Below, in pieces: positions 1 to 10,580 of a DNA stretch of 64,000 bases (positions within the stretch are counted from its first letter, which is position 1; every line of letters begins with the position of its first letter). The position numbers and the translations under genes are program-made. The stretch lies in assembly GCA_963820075.1 (NCBI GenBank), contig CAWFYS010000010.1, positions 113,646 to 177,645 of the forward strand. Direction: 5' to 3'. The notes beneath the pieces were generated by a model. That model made no database searches. It worked only from the letters and a program-made list of their open reading frames with translations, and was not told where the DNA came from. Source of the stretch: Kumtagia sp963820075. Its GTDB lineage: Bacteria; Pseudomonadota; Alphaproteobacteria; Rhizobiales; Rhizobiaceae.

Positions 1-133
1 TCGCGCGATCTAGAGACGGACACCCGAGAGCTTGTTCACATTCTCGCTGTCTCGAGGTGTCAACAATTGCCAAGAACGAGAGGATACACCATCGTTCATT
101 ACCCTGACCGCCCGAATACAAGGTCAATACTCC

Positions 134-1099
134 ATGCACAAAGAACTGGAAAAATTGCTCGACGAGGTTTGGGACGAGCGTCGGACGCTGTTGGAGGCGG
201 CGAAAAAGCAGGGTTTCATGGAAGGTCGCGGCGCGAGCGCCGGAATGAAGAACGCTGGCGTTGCACGGATTTACCGGATGTACTCGGACATCAGAGGGGG
301 GTCGTCATCGAAAAGAAGCCATCTGGTCGCAATGAAACGTGAACTCGTTAAGCTTGAGTCGACAATCGACAAACCGCCCGAAGTCCAAGGTGACAATAAG
401 CAATGGGACTACCAGATCTTGGGCTGGATGGCGAATGCCGATCTGGATGAACTGCGCTCGAAGTTTTTCCACTACAGGAAGTCCCGATCCGCCGCCGTCT
501 ATCGAATCTACATCAACACCACGCCTGCTTCGCGCGGCGCTTTATTTCGCGGCATCCTGTGTGATTACGGCGTGTGGGACGTGAACGGCCTGAGCAACGC
601 CAAGCTTTCGAGCCCGGACGATCCGCGCGCGGATGCGATCATCATCTATCTCAGGACAGAAAAGGCGACTGAGTTGGCTCTCGCCCGCATCGCGCAGTAT
701 CACAAGGCCAACAAGGGGGATTTCTGCGGCATCCTGCCAAAACTTGTGGAACACGCCAAAAGCGGCACCTACAGGATGGACGGCGTCGGCGTCGCGATGG
801 AGCCTCCAGGTTTCAGGCTGGTCAGCACCGGCGGCAATTTATACCATATCAAGACAGGGCAGAGCTTCGGAAGCTATCGGGCAGAGCTCATCTACATGGC
901 GCTGGAGCGAACAAGGCTGAAGGTTGAGAACCAGTCGGAACGGCAGCGCAAGACAGCTTTCAAGAACCGTGTCGAGAAGTACTTTCGGCACGCCGGGATT
1001 GATCCCGACCACCCCGCCCATCAGTCGCCAATCAAACCGCTTCCCCTACTCGGCACGCTGGTGGGCTGGGCCAATACAACGGACAGGAAACCGCTGTAG
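134..1099 (+). CDS. HopA1-family protein (type III effector / RiPP lyase-like)
   Basis: A 321-residue protein. The frame is open from 32, but I prefer the ATG at 134 because an AAGG lies about 10 bases upstream. The central and C-terminal part carries the hallmarks I associate with the HopA1 family: an RIYIN strand, a later ADAIIIYL strand, and a C-terminal GQSFGSYRAELIYMAL segment resembling the family SFGxxRxxLI motif. HopA1 itself is a Pseudomonas type III effector. Related domains act as phospho-Ser/Thr lyases in class V lanthipeptide and thioamitide biosynthesis. The N-terminus is charged and shows no signal peptide. No kinase partner, precursor peptide or secretion gene is visible, although only 133 bases lie upstream. 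The assignment rests on remembered motifs, so the enzymatic role is open. Confidence 0.6.
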   Translation: MHKELEKLLDEVWDERRTLLEAAKKQGFMEGRGASAGMKNAGVARIYRMYSDIRGGSSSKRSHLVAMKRELVKLESTIDKPPEVQGDNKQWDYQILGWMANADLDELRSKFFHYRKSRSAAVYRIYINTTPASRGALFRGILCDYGVWDVNGLSNAKLSSPDDPRADAIIIYLRTEKATELALARIAQYHKANKGDFCGILPKLVEHAKSGTYRMDGVGVAMEPPGFRLVSTGGNLYHIKTGQSFGSYRAELIYMALERTRLKVENQSERQRKTAFKNRVEKYFRHAGIDPDHPAHQSPIKPLPLLGTLVGWANTTDRKPL

Positions 1100-1204
1100 C
1101 GGTGACGTGTCTCAAGGCTCATCGGGAACCGTTACTAGTCCTTGGTAGAATTGTCTGGCTGCCTCCGGCGATGTTTCTATGCGCTCGGGGAGGAGGATAG
1201 AGCC

Positions 1205-1402
1205 ATGGCAGCAGGTAAGTTCGTGGAAGGCGATGTCGTGAGTCTGCGTGGAGAGGTCACGCGCGTTTCCGGCGATGGGCGCGACATCACGGTTCGCCTT
1301 CATGGTTACGGAATTCCGCTGACGATCAACAGGGACAAGGTCGAGCTTGAGGAAAAGGCGGCGGTGGTTCGTCGCTGGAAGCTGTTCGATAGTCCAGACT
1401 GA
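1205..1402 (+). CDS. small conserved hypothetical protein, 65 aa
   Basis: A 65-residue protein starting at the ATG at 1205, which follows a strong GGAGGAGG ribosome binding site. Upstream in-frame starts lack one. The sequence is beta-rich, with alternating hydrophobic and charged residues (DVVSLRGEVTRVSGDGRDITVRL), suggesting a small barrel or SH3-like fold that could bind nucleic acid or a ligand. It has no signal peptide or membrane segment and is probably cytoplasmic. It lies about 100 bases downstream of the HopA1-like gene on the same strand. I do not recognise a named family, and function is unknown. Confidence 0.6.
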   Translation: MAAGKFVEGDVVSLRGEVTRVSGDGRDITVRLHGYGIPLTINRDKVELEEKAAVVRRWKLFDSPD

Positions 1403-1966
1403 GGTCAGTCGAGATCCGGGCCGAGGCAAGCCGAAAATGGCGGTTATCGAGAACCGGAGCGGAATGTACGTCTGGCGTTGAGCACCGGACGCGCGGAAAA
1501 GGCTTGCAGCCATCGCATGAAGCCAGACAGGCGGTGGCCTCAAGAGCGAATGGGGGCCGAAGCTTGCGCTCCGACCCTCACCCGTGTGCCATGTCGTGTC
1601 CGCATCGCGTTCGGCGGGGGTTCCCTTATGGGGTCACGCGCTGCAAACCAACCCTGGGACCACGCCGGAAAATTTATCGATTGGTTCACCCGCCGGCAAT
1701 TCAGTCCTTCAGGCGATTCCGCAGCGGAAGGTCGCTATCCCTTTTAGTGCTGCCTTTATCGCCGGCACCGGCGTGCCGATGCCCCTGGCGCAAAGCACAC
1801 GATTGCCCTGACCCTATGGCCGCACTCAGCCTGATGCGCAAGTCACTGGCAGTGCCCGGTAGTTGTTCTCGACGTTTTTGCCATACCCGGGGAGACAATC
1901 GCTTTTGCATCGCCGTCACGTTAGTCTGCCTGTGACGTTCTCCTTCTTGGAACAGGCATTTTCGAG
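1403..1966. other. intergenic stretch without a convincing gene
   Basis: About 560 bases between the 65-aa gene and the AI-2E-family gene. Open frames on both strands have no good ribosome binding site and no recognisable protein features. I see no tRNA, clear terminator or long repeat. It presumably holds the promoter of the downstream gene. Confidence 0.5.
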
Positions 1967-3961
1967 ATGACTCAAACCGGCGGAAATTATTCCATGGGTC
2001 ATCGCGATGCTCCCCGAAATCCAACCCCGCACGGGCGCGCCGGTCTACCAACGGCTGCCACCGTAATCGGCGCGATCGCTGCCCTGTATTTCGGAAGCGA
2101 CGTCTTTCTGCCTATCGCCGTGGCGCTTCTGCTCACCTTCGCGCTGGCGCCGCTGGTATCGGCGCTCAGGCGCCTCGGCATCCCTCGGGTCGTCGCCGTC
2201 ATCGGCAGCGTGTTGCTCGCTTTCGCGGCGCTCGCCCTGTTCAGCACTATCGTTGCCACGCAGGTCGGCGAGCTGGCGCGCAACGTCACGACCTACCAGT
2301 TCAATATCCTGACCAAGGTCAGGTCGCTCAAGGATATGGGCGCAGGCAGCGGCATTGTGGAACGATTGAGCGGGGTGATCGAGCGGGTTGGGCGCGAGAT
2401 CGAGAAGAAGGAAGCCGCCACTCCGCGTCCAGGTGAGGCGCCGCAGCCGGATCCGCTGCCCGTGGAGATTATCTCCCGCCAGAAGCCTCTGGAAGTGTTG
2501 CAGAATCTGATCTTTCCGCTCGTCAGTCCGCTGGCGACCACCGGGCTCATCATCATCGTTTTGATCTTCATGCTTCTTGAGCGTGAGAACCTGCGCGACC
2601 GCTTCATCCGCCTGGTGGGCTACGGGGACCTGCACCGAACCACCGAGGCGCTCCAGGACGCGGGCCGGCGGGTCGGCCAGTATCTGCTGATGCAATTGGT
2701 CGTCAATGTCGTCTATGCGATACCGATCACGATCGGCCTCTGGCTTCTTGGCATACCGAATGCGCTCCTGTGGGGGTTTCTGGCCCTGGTGCTGCGCTTT
2801 GTTCCGTATATCGGACCGGCAATCGCCATGCTGCTGCCCATGCTGCTCGCCCTGGCAGTGGCGCCCGGGTGGTCGCTGGTCCTGTGGACCGCGGCACTTT
2901 TCCTGCTGATGGAACTGATCAGCAACAACGTGGTCGAGCCTTGGCTCTATGGATCGAGGACCGGACTGTCGCCGCTGGCGATCATAGTTGCCGCGATCTT
3001 CTGGACCTGGCTTTGGGGTCCGCTCGGGTTGATACTGTCGACGCCGCTCACTGTTTGCCTGGTCGTGCTCGGGCGGCATGTTCCGCAATTCGAGTTCTTC
3101 GAGGTGCTGTTCGGCAACGAGCCGGTCCTTGAGCCGAAGGAGAGATTGTATCAGCGACTGCTGGCGGGAGACCCTGAAGAAGCGACCGACCACGCTGAAG
3201 AAACTCTGGAGGAAGTGTATCTTATTGATTTCTATCAGGATGTCGTCATCCCGGCGCTGCTGATCGGGGAGCAGGACCGGGCGCGCGGCGTGATGGTCGA
3301 GGAACAGCGGCGCAGGGTGGCGGCAAGCGCCCTGACCCTCGTGGCTAATCTTGAGGGCATCGCCGAGGACGAGGCGAGTAAAGAGGATGAGCAAGACCGG
3401 TTGGCCGACACGACCCCGAACAAGCATGAACAGGCCAAGGCGGAGGAAGGAGCCGACGACGACAGCGACCTGCCCGACGGAAGCGGCAAGTCAGTTCTCT
3501 GCGTTGGCGGACGCGGCGAACTCGACGACGCGGCCGCGGCGATGTTGGCGCAAGTGCTCGGCGTTCAAGGCGCGGACGCACCGGCGGCAAGTTTCGCCGA
3601 CTTGGCGCCTGGCGGCATGGCCAATCTTAGCGCAACTGATCTTCACGCAATTGTCGTCAGTTTCCTTAACGCGAACTCGCTCAAGCACGCCCGGATTCTC
3701 GTGAGGCGGCTAAAACGCGCACGACCGGCGTCGCGCATCGGCATCGTGTTCTGGTCCGCCCTGGGCGCCGAGATGGCCGACGGGAATACCGCGGAGGCGC
3801 TTGCGCGCGACCTGAACGCTGATTTTGTCGCCTTCGGCATGAGCGAGGCCGTTCACGGTGCGCTTTCGAATGACCCGCCGGTTCCGGTCAAAGCCGCCGC
3901 CAAGCGCCTTGCCCGGCGGCCGGCGGGTGTCCGCAAGCGGCCGGCGACGACCCCTGCATGA
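1967..3961 (+). CDS. AI-2E family transporter (PerM-like) with long C-terminal extension
   Basis: A 664-residue membrane protein. The first ~370 residues hold about eight hydrophobic segments typical of the AI-2E/PerM transporter family, including the early pair around AIAALYFGSDVFLPIAVALL and the late cluster WSLVLWTAALFLLMELISNN. The family is usually ~350 residues; here ~290 more follow. They comprise an acidic linker at about residues 450-510 and an alpha/beta-looking terminal domain beginning near VLCVGGRGEL. The extension is probably cytoplasmic and might regulate transport. An internal ATG at 1994 is an alternative start. The substrate is unknown, since the family includes both autoinducer and cation exporters. 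No quorum-sensing gene is nearby. Confidence 0.85.
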   Translation: MTQTGGNYSMGHRDAPRNPTPHGRAGLPTAATVIGAIAALYFGSDVFLPIAVALLLTFALAPLVSALRRLGIPRVVAVIGSVLLAFAALALFSTIVATQVGELARNVTTYQFNILTKVRSLKDMGAGSGIVERLSGVIERVGREIEKKEAATPRPGEAPQPDPLPVEIISRQKPLEVLQNLIFPLVSPLATTGLIIIVLIFMLLERENLRDRFIRLVGYGDLHRTTEALQDAGRRVGQYLLMQLVVNVVYAIPITIGLWLLGIPNALLWGFLALVLRFVPYIGPAIAMLLPMLLALAVAPGWSLVLWTAALFLLMELISNNVVEPWLYGSRTGLSPLAIIVAAIFWTWLWGPLGLILSTPLTVCLVVLGRHVPQFEFFEVLFGNEPVLEPKERLYQRLLAGDPEEATDHAEETLEEVYLIDFYQDVVIPALLIGEQDRARGVMVEEQRRRVAASALTLVANLEGIAEDEASKEDEQDRLADTTPNKHEQAKAEEGADDDSDLPDGSGKSVLCVGGRGELDDAAAAMLAQVLGVQGADAPAASFADLAPGGMANLSATDLHAIVVSFLNANSLKHARILVRRLKRARPASRIGIVFWSALGAEMADGNTAEALARDLNADFVAFGMSEAVHGALSNDPPVPVKAAAKRLARRPAGVRKRPATTPA

Positions 3962-4105
3962 CGCCGCAAGCGTGGACGGTGATACGCGTACAGACAGGCC
4001 ACGCGGCGTAGGCCAATACGGGCCGGAATCGAGCCCGCCGCAGCGCGTGGCGAGGTTTGCGCAGGTAGCAAGGTTCCAGGCCTGGGCCGCTTGCGCTGAG
4101 CAGGC

Positions 4106-4402
4106 TCAACTGCCGAACCTGCGCACTTCAATACATTTGGTGACGCGGCAGTCGTCGGTATCGGCCGCGCTTATACGCTCCGCCGCGGTCGTGTAGCCCG
4201 CCGCACAGAACGACTCATCCTTCACGAACCGGTCGTAGAGCGTGACGCCGGACTTTCCCGGCCGGAACAGGATCGCCACGCCGTCGCGCTCCAGCGCTTC
4301 GCCTACTTCCGCGCAGGTCATACCCTGAACCATGTAGCGGACGATCGCCGAAGCATCGAAGGACACGAGCGAGAAAACAGCGGCCACGGCCAGTCTGGTC
4401 AT
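4106..4402 (-). CDS. small secreted protein, 98 aa
   Basis: The start at 4402 gives MTRLAVAAVFSLVSFDASA, a compact signal peptide with a likely cleavage after ASA; the longer frame to 4489 would bury it. The mature part carries four or more cysteines, including the pair in DDCRVTKCIEV near the C-terminus and CAEVG near the start, which suggests disulfides in the periplasm. Rhizobial genomes carry similar small periplasmic proteins of unknown role. It lies downstream of, and convergent with, the AI-2E-family gene. No function can be assigned. Confidence 0.65.
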   Translation of the reverse strand: MTRLAVAAVFSLVSFDASAIVRYMVQGMTCAEVGEALERDGVAILFRPGKSGVTLYDRFVKDESFCAAGYTTAAERISAADTDDCRVTKCIEVRRFGS

Positions 4403-4614
4403 CGTTGCAATCCTTCGCGTTCGACGAACCCAGCAAAGCATCGGCGCGTAAACTCGGCAAGCCCATGCATTGGTCCGGCGACACTTCATGCACCTTCGGC
4501 TCGGGGAATTGAGGCAGCCGGCGCGCGTCCTAGCGGCTGCGACCGTCGGTTTGCCTTATTTTTGTATCCCCATCGCTTTTGCCGAAAACCGATGACGACT
4601 GGTCGGCGACCGGC

Positions 4615-7600
4615 TCAGAATGTGAGGGTGAAGCGGGCTTTGGCGGCGTTTTCGGAAACACCGGAGCCGAACTGGCCGTCATAGGACAGGCCGAGCTTGG
4701 CGCCGGTGACGCCGAGTTCCGGCATCGCCCCAAGGTCGAATTCCAGCCCCGCGCCGATCACCGCCACGTCCTCGGCGATCGGGACGCCGGAAACGGCGAA
4801 GGCCGCGCCGCCCGCCAGCGCGTTGATCGCGGCCGGATCGGGCGCGTCGAAGGCGTGCCGCCAGCCGACAACGCCCGAGACCTTCGCCGAGCCGAAAGCC
4901 GCCGGCAGCTCCGCCGAGGCCCGCACGCCCAGCGTCGAATAGGTCACCTCCGTGGTGTCGCCACCAACCGCCAGTGCCGCCGCCCCGCCGCGCTCCGTAT
5001 AGCCGTCGGTCGACACGTTCACATAGGCCAGGCCGGCGAAAGGCTCGAACGCCGCCCAGCCGGTCCTGATCTCGTAGCCCGCCTCGCCGAACAATTGCGC
5101 TGTGCGCGCGTCGGTCGAGCCGGTCAGACGCTCCGAGAAGCCGGTGAACGCCACGTTACGCGCCGTGTCGATGCCGCTCCAGGCATAGGCCGCGCCGCCG
5201 CGCAGATTGAGGCCGAGGAACCCGGCGCCGCCATAGACGCCGAGATGATAGCTGTCGGCGTCGGCGCTGGCGGCGCGGCCGCCCGCATCGTAGGACGAAT
5301 TCTGGTAGCCGGCCAGCAAGCCCAGCCGGCCGGTGTCGCCGAGGCGGGCGTCGCCGCCGATAAACAGGCCCGCCGTATCGCGGTCGAGGCCGGCCGCGTT
5401 GCCGTCGCCATCCGTCGAACCCCGCGATCCGAACCCTTGCGTCCAGGCCGCGAAAGGCGCGTCGGCCGCATTGCCATCGGCCTTCGGCGCATTCGCCCCG
5501 CCAGCGGCCGGCAATGCCTGCAGGCGGGCCAGCGCCGCCTCCCGCACGAAGCGCGAATCCTCCAGCAGCCCGGTCTTCAGGCTCGCATGGATCTCGCCCG
5601 ACAGCGCGTCGAACGCCTGCGCCGCTCCCGCCGCGTCGAGCCCGACCACCGCGTCGTAGACCGTGCTGCCGGAGCCGAGGCTCTCGACCCCCGCCGCCGC
5701 GGCGCGCTGGTTCGGCGTCTGGCCGACCGAGGGGAAGCTGGCTTCGTTGCGCGCGAGCGTCAGCAGCACCGAGGTCGCCGTGTAGCCGAGCGTCGGATCG
5801 AGGAAGGCGAAGGTCGAGGCCACGCCGTCGAAAGTGCCGGCCACGCCCCCGTCCGCCGTCAGGATGGTGTAGGTCGCCTGCGGCGCGTAGGTCCCGTCCA
5901 AGCCGACATGCAGCACCTGGCCGGCCAGCGTCGCCGTCCCCGTCACATGGATCAGGTCGGCCGCCGTGCCGCCCGGCTCCGTCTCCACCTCGTAGGTCGA
6001 GCCCGGCTGCAGGACGAGGTTGCCCGCCACGTTGATCGTGCCGATCGAGTTGCCCGGCGCGAGCGTGCCGCCCGGCTGCACCGTCGTCGAACCCACCGTG
6101 CCGTTGCCGGCGAGCCGCCCGCCATCACCCAGCACAACCGTGCCGCCGAGCGTGCCGTCGAGGCGCAAGGTGAAGTTCTCGACCAGGCTGGCGCCCGTAA
6201 AGCCCGACGCATTGCCCGTCAGCGTCACCAGTCCGCCGCCGGTGAACAGAAGGCCGCCCGCGCCGGCGAGCGTGCCGGCGTAGCTGCCCTCGAAGCCCTG
6301 GTCGAACGTCATCGACGCACCCTCGGCGATCGTCAGATCGCCGGTGAACAGCGTCGTCGTCGAGACGAGCCCGCCCGCCGCGACCGTCCACGGCAGCGTG
6401 CTCGTGCCGGTCAGCGTCAAGACGCCCGCGCCGCTCTTCACCATCGAGCCATTTGTACCTCCGAGCCCGCCGATATTGCCCGCGAAGCTGCCGTCGCTCT
6501 CTTGCGCGAACTCCACCGTCGCGGCGTTGCGGATGTCGCCCCTGATGGAGCCCGCGTCGCCGACAAGCCGTCCGCCCGAGACCGCCGTCCCACCCGCATA
6601 GGAGGTCGCGCCCGACAGAATCAGCGTGCCCGCGCCGACCTTGGCCAGCCCGCCCGGCCCCGAGACCTCGCCCGTCAGGCCCAGCACCGTATTCGAAAAG
6701 ACGTCGAAGGTTCCGGTCCCGCTCAGGTTCACCGTACGGGCCGTGTCGAACGTGGCCGTGGTGGCCAGCGTGCCGCCGTTGAAAGTCAGACCGCCCGCGA
6801 TGTCGCCAAGGGCGGCGTCCGCGCCTACCTGCAGCGTCCCTTGCTCTATGGCCGTCCCGCCCAGATAGGTGTTTATGCCCGACAGGGTCAGCGTGCCGGC
6901 GCCCGTTTTCGTCAGGCCGCCCGACCCGGAAACGGCGGACGTCAGCCCCAGCGTCGTGCCGGCGGCGACGTCGAAGGTTCCGGTCCCGCTCAGGCTCACC
7001 GACCGGGCCGCGTCGAACGTGGCCGTGGTGGCCAGCGTGGCGCTCGTGAGACTTCAGACCGCCCGCGCTGTAGCCAAGTGCGGCGTCCGCGCCCACCTGC
7101 ACCGTCCCTTGCTCGATGGCCGTCCCGCCAAAATAGGTGTTTGTGCCCGACAGGGTCAGCGTGCCGGCGCCCGTCTTGATCAGGATGCCCGTTCCCCAGA
7201 CCTGGCCCGTCAGGCCCAGCACCGTGTCGGCGGCAACGTCGAGGGTTGCGAACCCGCTCAGGTTCACCGACCGGGCCGTGTCGAACGAGGCCGTCGTGGC
7301 CAGTGTGGCGCTCGAGATAATGAGACCGGCCACTTCGCCGCCAAGGTTGGCGTCCGCGCCCACCTGCAGCGTCCCCGCCCTGACCGCCGTCGCGGCGGTG
7401 TAGGTGTTCGTGCCCGAGAGCGTCAGCGTGCCCGCGCCCCTCTTGTCCAGGCTCCCCGCTCCGGAGACCGCGCCCGTCAGACCCAGCGTTGTTCCGGCGG
7501 CGACGTCGAAGGTTCCGACCGTTGTCAGGCTCACCGACCGGGCCGTGTCGAACGAGGCCGTCGTGGCCAGCGTGCCCATCAAGAGAGTGAGACTGCCGGC

Positions 7601-10142
7601 TTCGTCGCCAAGGTTGGCGTCCGCGCCCACCCGCAGCGTCCCTTGCTGGATGGCCGTCCCGCCGGAATAGGTGTTCGTGCCCGACAGGGTCAGCGTGCCG
7701 GCGCCCGTCTTCGACAGGCTGCCCTCACCGGACATAACGCCGGAATAAGTCGTCGAGGTGTTGTCACGGCCCGCCGTCAGCGTCCACTCGCCCAGCGTCA
7801 CGGCGCCCGCGCCGGCGAGCGAGCCGATTGTCTCGGAGGAGGCGAGTTCGAGCGTGCCCTCCGCCTCCACGGTGACGGCACCCGTGTCCACGATCGCCGC
7901 GCTGCCCGATAGCAACAAGGTGCCGGCGCTCACGGTCGTTGCGCCCGTGTAGGTGTTCGTGCCCGCGAGCATCAGCGTACCCTCGCCCGTCTTGGTCAGG
8001 CCGCCCGCTCCGAAGATCGCGCCCATCAGGCCCAGCGTCGTGTCGGAGGCGACGTCGAAGGTTCCGGTCCCGCCCAGGCTCACCGACCGGGCCGTGTAGA
8101 ACGAGGCCGTCGACGCCAGTGTGGCGTTAGCGAGAGCGAGACCGCCCACTCCGCCGCCAAGGTTGGCGTCCGCACTTATCTCCAGCGTTCCCGCCGCGAC
8201 GATCGTCCCGAGCGTGTAAGTGTTCGTGCCCGAGAGCGTCAGCTTGCCCGCGCCCGTCTTCGTCAGGCGCCCCACTCCGGAGACCGCGCCCGTCAGGCCC
8301 AGCGTCGTGTCGGCGGCGACGTCGAAGGTTCCGGCCGTCGTCAGGCTCACCAACCGGGCCGTGTCGAACGAGGCCGTCGTGGCCAGTGTGCCGCTCGAGA
8401 GAGTGAGATTGCCCGCTCCGTCGCCAAGGTTGGCGTCCGCGCCGACCTGCAGCGTTCCCGCCGCGATATTTGTTCCGCCAGTGTAGGTGTTCGCGCCCGA
8501 CAGCGTCAGCGTGCCGGTGCCTGTCTTCGACAGGCTGCCCGTACCGGACATAACGCCGGAATAGGTGGTGGAGGAGTGATCGCCGCCCGCCGTCAGCCTC
8601 CGCTCGCCCAGCGTCACGCTGCCCGCGCCGGCGAGCGAGCCGACTGTCTCGGAGGCCACCAGATCGAGCGTCGCCGCCTCCTCCACGGTGACGGCACTCG
8701 TGTCCGCGATCGCCGCGCCGCCCGCCAGCGACAAGGTGCCGGCGCTAACGGTCGTTGCGCCCGTGTAAACGTTCGTGCCCGAGAGCGTCAGCTTGCCCTC
8801 GCCCGTCTTGGCCAGGCCGCCCGCTCCCTCGATCCTGGCTGCCAGGCGCAGCGTCGTGTCGGCGGCGACGTCGAAGGTTCCGGTCCCGCTGAGGCTCACC
8901 GTCCGGCCCGAGTTGAACGAGGCCGTCGTGGCCAGTGTGGCGCTCGACAGGGTGAGACGGCCCCCGACGCCAAGGTTGAGCGTCCGCGCCGACCTGCAGC
9001 GTTCCCCCCGTGATACTTGTTCCGCCCGTATAGGTGTTGGCGCCCGAGAGCGTCAGCGTGCCGGTGCCGGATTTGGAGATCGCGCCTGACCCGGAGATGA
9101 CTTCCCCGATCGTGAAGGCGTCGGTCTGTGCCAAGTCGAGCGTGCCCGCCACCGCGATGCCGCCCGTCAGGGTAGAGCCCTCGCCAAAGGTTAGCGTGTT
9201 GGCGCCGCCGGTGAAGTTGAAGGCGTTCGCCCGCGTCTCGTCCCCGCCGCCGCTCCCGCCGGCCACCGTGCCGCCATTGACGTTGACCGTGAGATTCTGG
9301 CCCTCGATGCCTACACCTCCTTCTCCACCGGCGCCGCTTCCAGACGTCCCGGAACCAGCCTCGCCACCATAGCCACCCATAATGGCCACGCCAGCAGCGA
9401 TGTTGACCGTGGCGCCGCCCACATTCGTCAGCAGGAGACCGATGCCTCCGGACCCGCCACTGCCTCCTACGCCTGATGCGTTACCGCCCGAGCCGCCGCC
9501 GCCGCCTGCGATCCACAAGGCAACATCGTTGACGCCACTCGCCGTCACGACGGCGCCATATCCGCCGGCTCCCCCGCCCCCACCGCCGAGGCCGCCGCCG
9601 CCCACGCCGCCGTAGCCGCCGATGCTTCCGCCCACGGTTGTCACACCGACGAAGCCGTGCGCGCCGCCGCCCCCGCCCCCGCCGCCGCCTTCGGGTGAGC
9701 CGCTGCTGTCGAAACCAGCGGAGCCGTTGCCGCCAACACCGTTTACCGCAGGCGAGCCACCCTGCCCGCCGCCGCTCCCCCGCCCATACCGCCGAGGACG
9801 CCTGCTGCCGCCGCCGCCGCCGCCGACGGTGGCCTCAGAACCTGGAAGACCGGCCCCGCCGGCGCCGGTCGGGCTGTTCGCGCCGCCGCCGCCGCCGGCG
9901 ACGCCGTCTCCGCCGCCCGCGCCGCCGCCGGCATGGGCGGAGAGCACCGAGCTCGCGAGGAAAGCCACGCTGGCCAGCAGCAGTGCCGTCGGCAGCACGG
10001 AACGCGCCGGCCGGCCCCGGCGCGGCCCGCGCGCCGCCACAAGGACGGAATCTGTCAGCGGCTTCACCCCGGCGAAATCATCGCATTGGCCCAGAGCCTG
10101 GGCGCCGCCATGGGCCCATGAAAAGTGTCGATTGCCGGTCAT
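4615..10142 (-). pseudogene. giant autotransporter adhesin with PATR repeats, two frameshifts
   Basis: Reading right to left, the gene starts near 10142. A ~70-residue extended signal region contains VLPTALLLASVAFLASSVLSAHA, followed by a very Gly-rich segment (about 9.3-9.9 kb). Next come many autotransporter-associated beta-strand repeats (LTKTGAGTLTLSGTNTYTGGT type). A C-terminal ~270-residue autotransporter barrel (start AAWTQGFGSRG) ends in the terminal Phe typical of BAM substrates. The passenger should be a surface-exposed beta-helix. The frame changes twice, near 8979 and near 7050. Comparison with sister repeats shows one extra base at each site (gag for gg in the first). If both are real the barrel is never translated; if they are errors this is one intact protein of about 1,840 residues. 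Confidence 0.85.
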
Positions 10143-10285
10143 TCCGCTAAAACCCCGTCAAGATGGGCGCCGCCGCCCCAGGCGACGGCGCTCCCACGCG
10201 CCCAGCCGGCGCCCGATCCGCCGAAACATCAAATCCCACGATCGCCTTCATCCGCGAAATGCGCGGAACCTGGCCGACAACCGAA

Positions 10286-10345
10286 GGTTTCAGCAAAAAT
10301 CACGGGCCGGCTTCAGGTTTCAGCAAAAATCACGGGCCGGCGTCG
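10286..10345. repeat. 30-bp tandem direct repeat, two copies
   Basis: Two adjacent 30-base units at 10286-10315 and 10316-10345. They share the core CAGCAAAAATCACGGGCCGG and differ only in their last few bases. The unit is not coding in any supported gene. Confidence 0.85.
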
Positions 10346-10520
10346 GAAACAAGCCGCCGGGAAGCCGTTGAAAGTAAAGGCTTTGACCTGTGGCGCGAGG
10401 GTCACAGCACAGCCGGAAGCGCGCTCGAACCGATCCAAAGCATCCATCCTGGGCCCCTGTATCGGGGCATTCCGGTTTGAAGCATCGCTCGGAAAAATTG
10501 TCGCCAGGTTGTACAAAAAC

Positions 10521-10580
10521 GATGCGGAAACCAAAGGTGAAGCAAAATGCCCGATGCCGAATGCAGACGGTTTGCTTAAG
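10521..10580. repeat. dispersed palindromic intergenic element, copy 1
   Basis: This copy contains TGCGGAAACCAAAGGTGAAGC followed by a stretch ending in GACGGTTTGCTT. The same arrangement recurs at 30241-30306 and, in part, at 37621-37670. All three lie between genes, and their ends can pair (CAAACCG with CGGTTTG in the third copy). This behaviour fits a short non-autonomous intergenic repeat of the kind common in rhizobia. Confidence 0.55.

Noticed and set aside
2045..3427. 460-codon minus-strand open frame inside the AI-2E-family gene
   Set aside because: The plus-strand frame has clear membrane helices and normal codon bias; the minus-strand frame is Arg/Gln/His-rich shadow sequence.
4579..7179. 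866-codon plus-strand open frame across the autotransporter
   Set aside because: It is low-complexity Arg-rich sequence mirroring the repeat structure of the minus-strand autotransporter, with no start signals or recognisable domain.
9240..9930. Gly-rich tandem sequence considered as a separate PE-PGRS-like or silk-like gene
   Set aside because: It is in frame with the autotransporter signal peptide and the first beta-strand repeats, so it is the N-terminal part of that protein.
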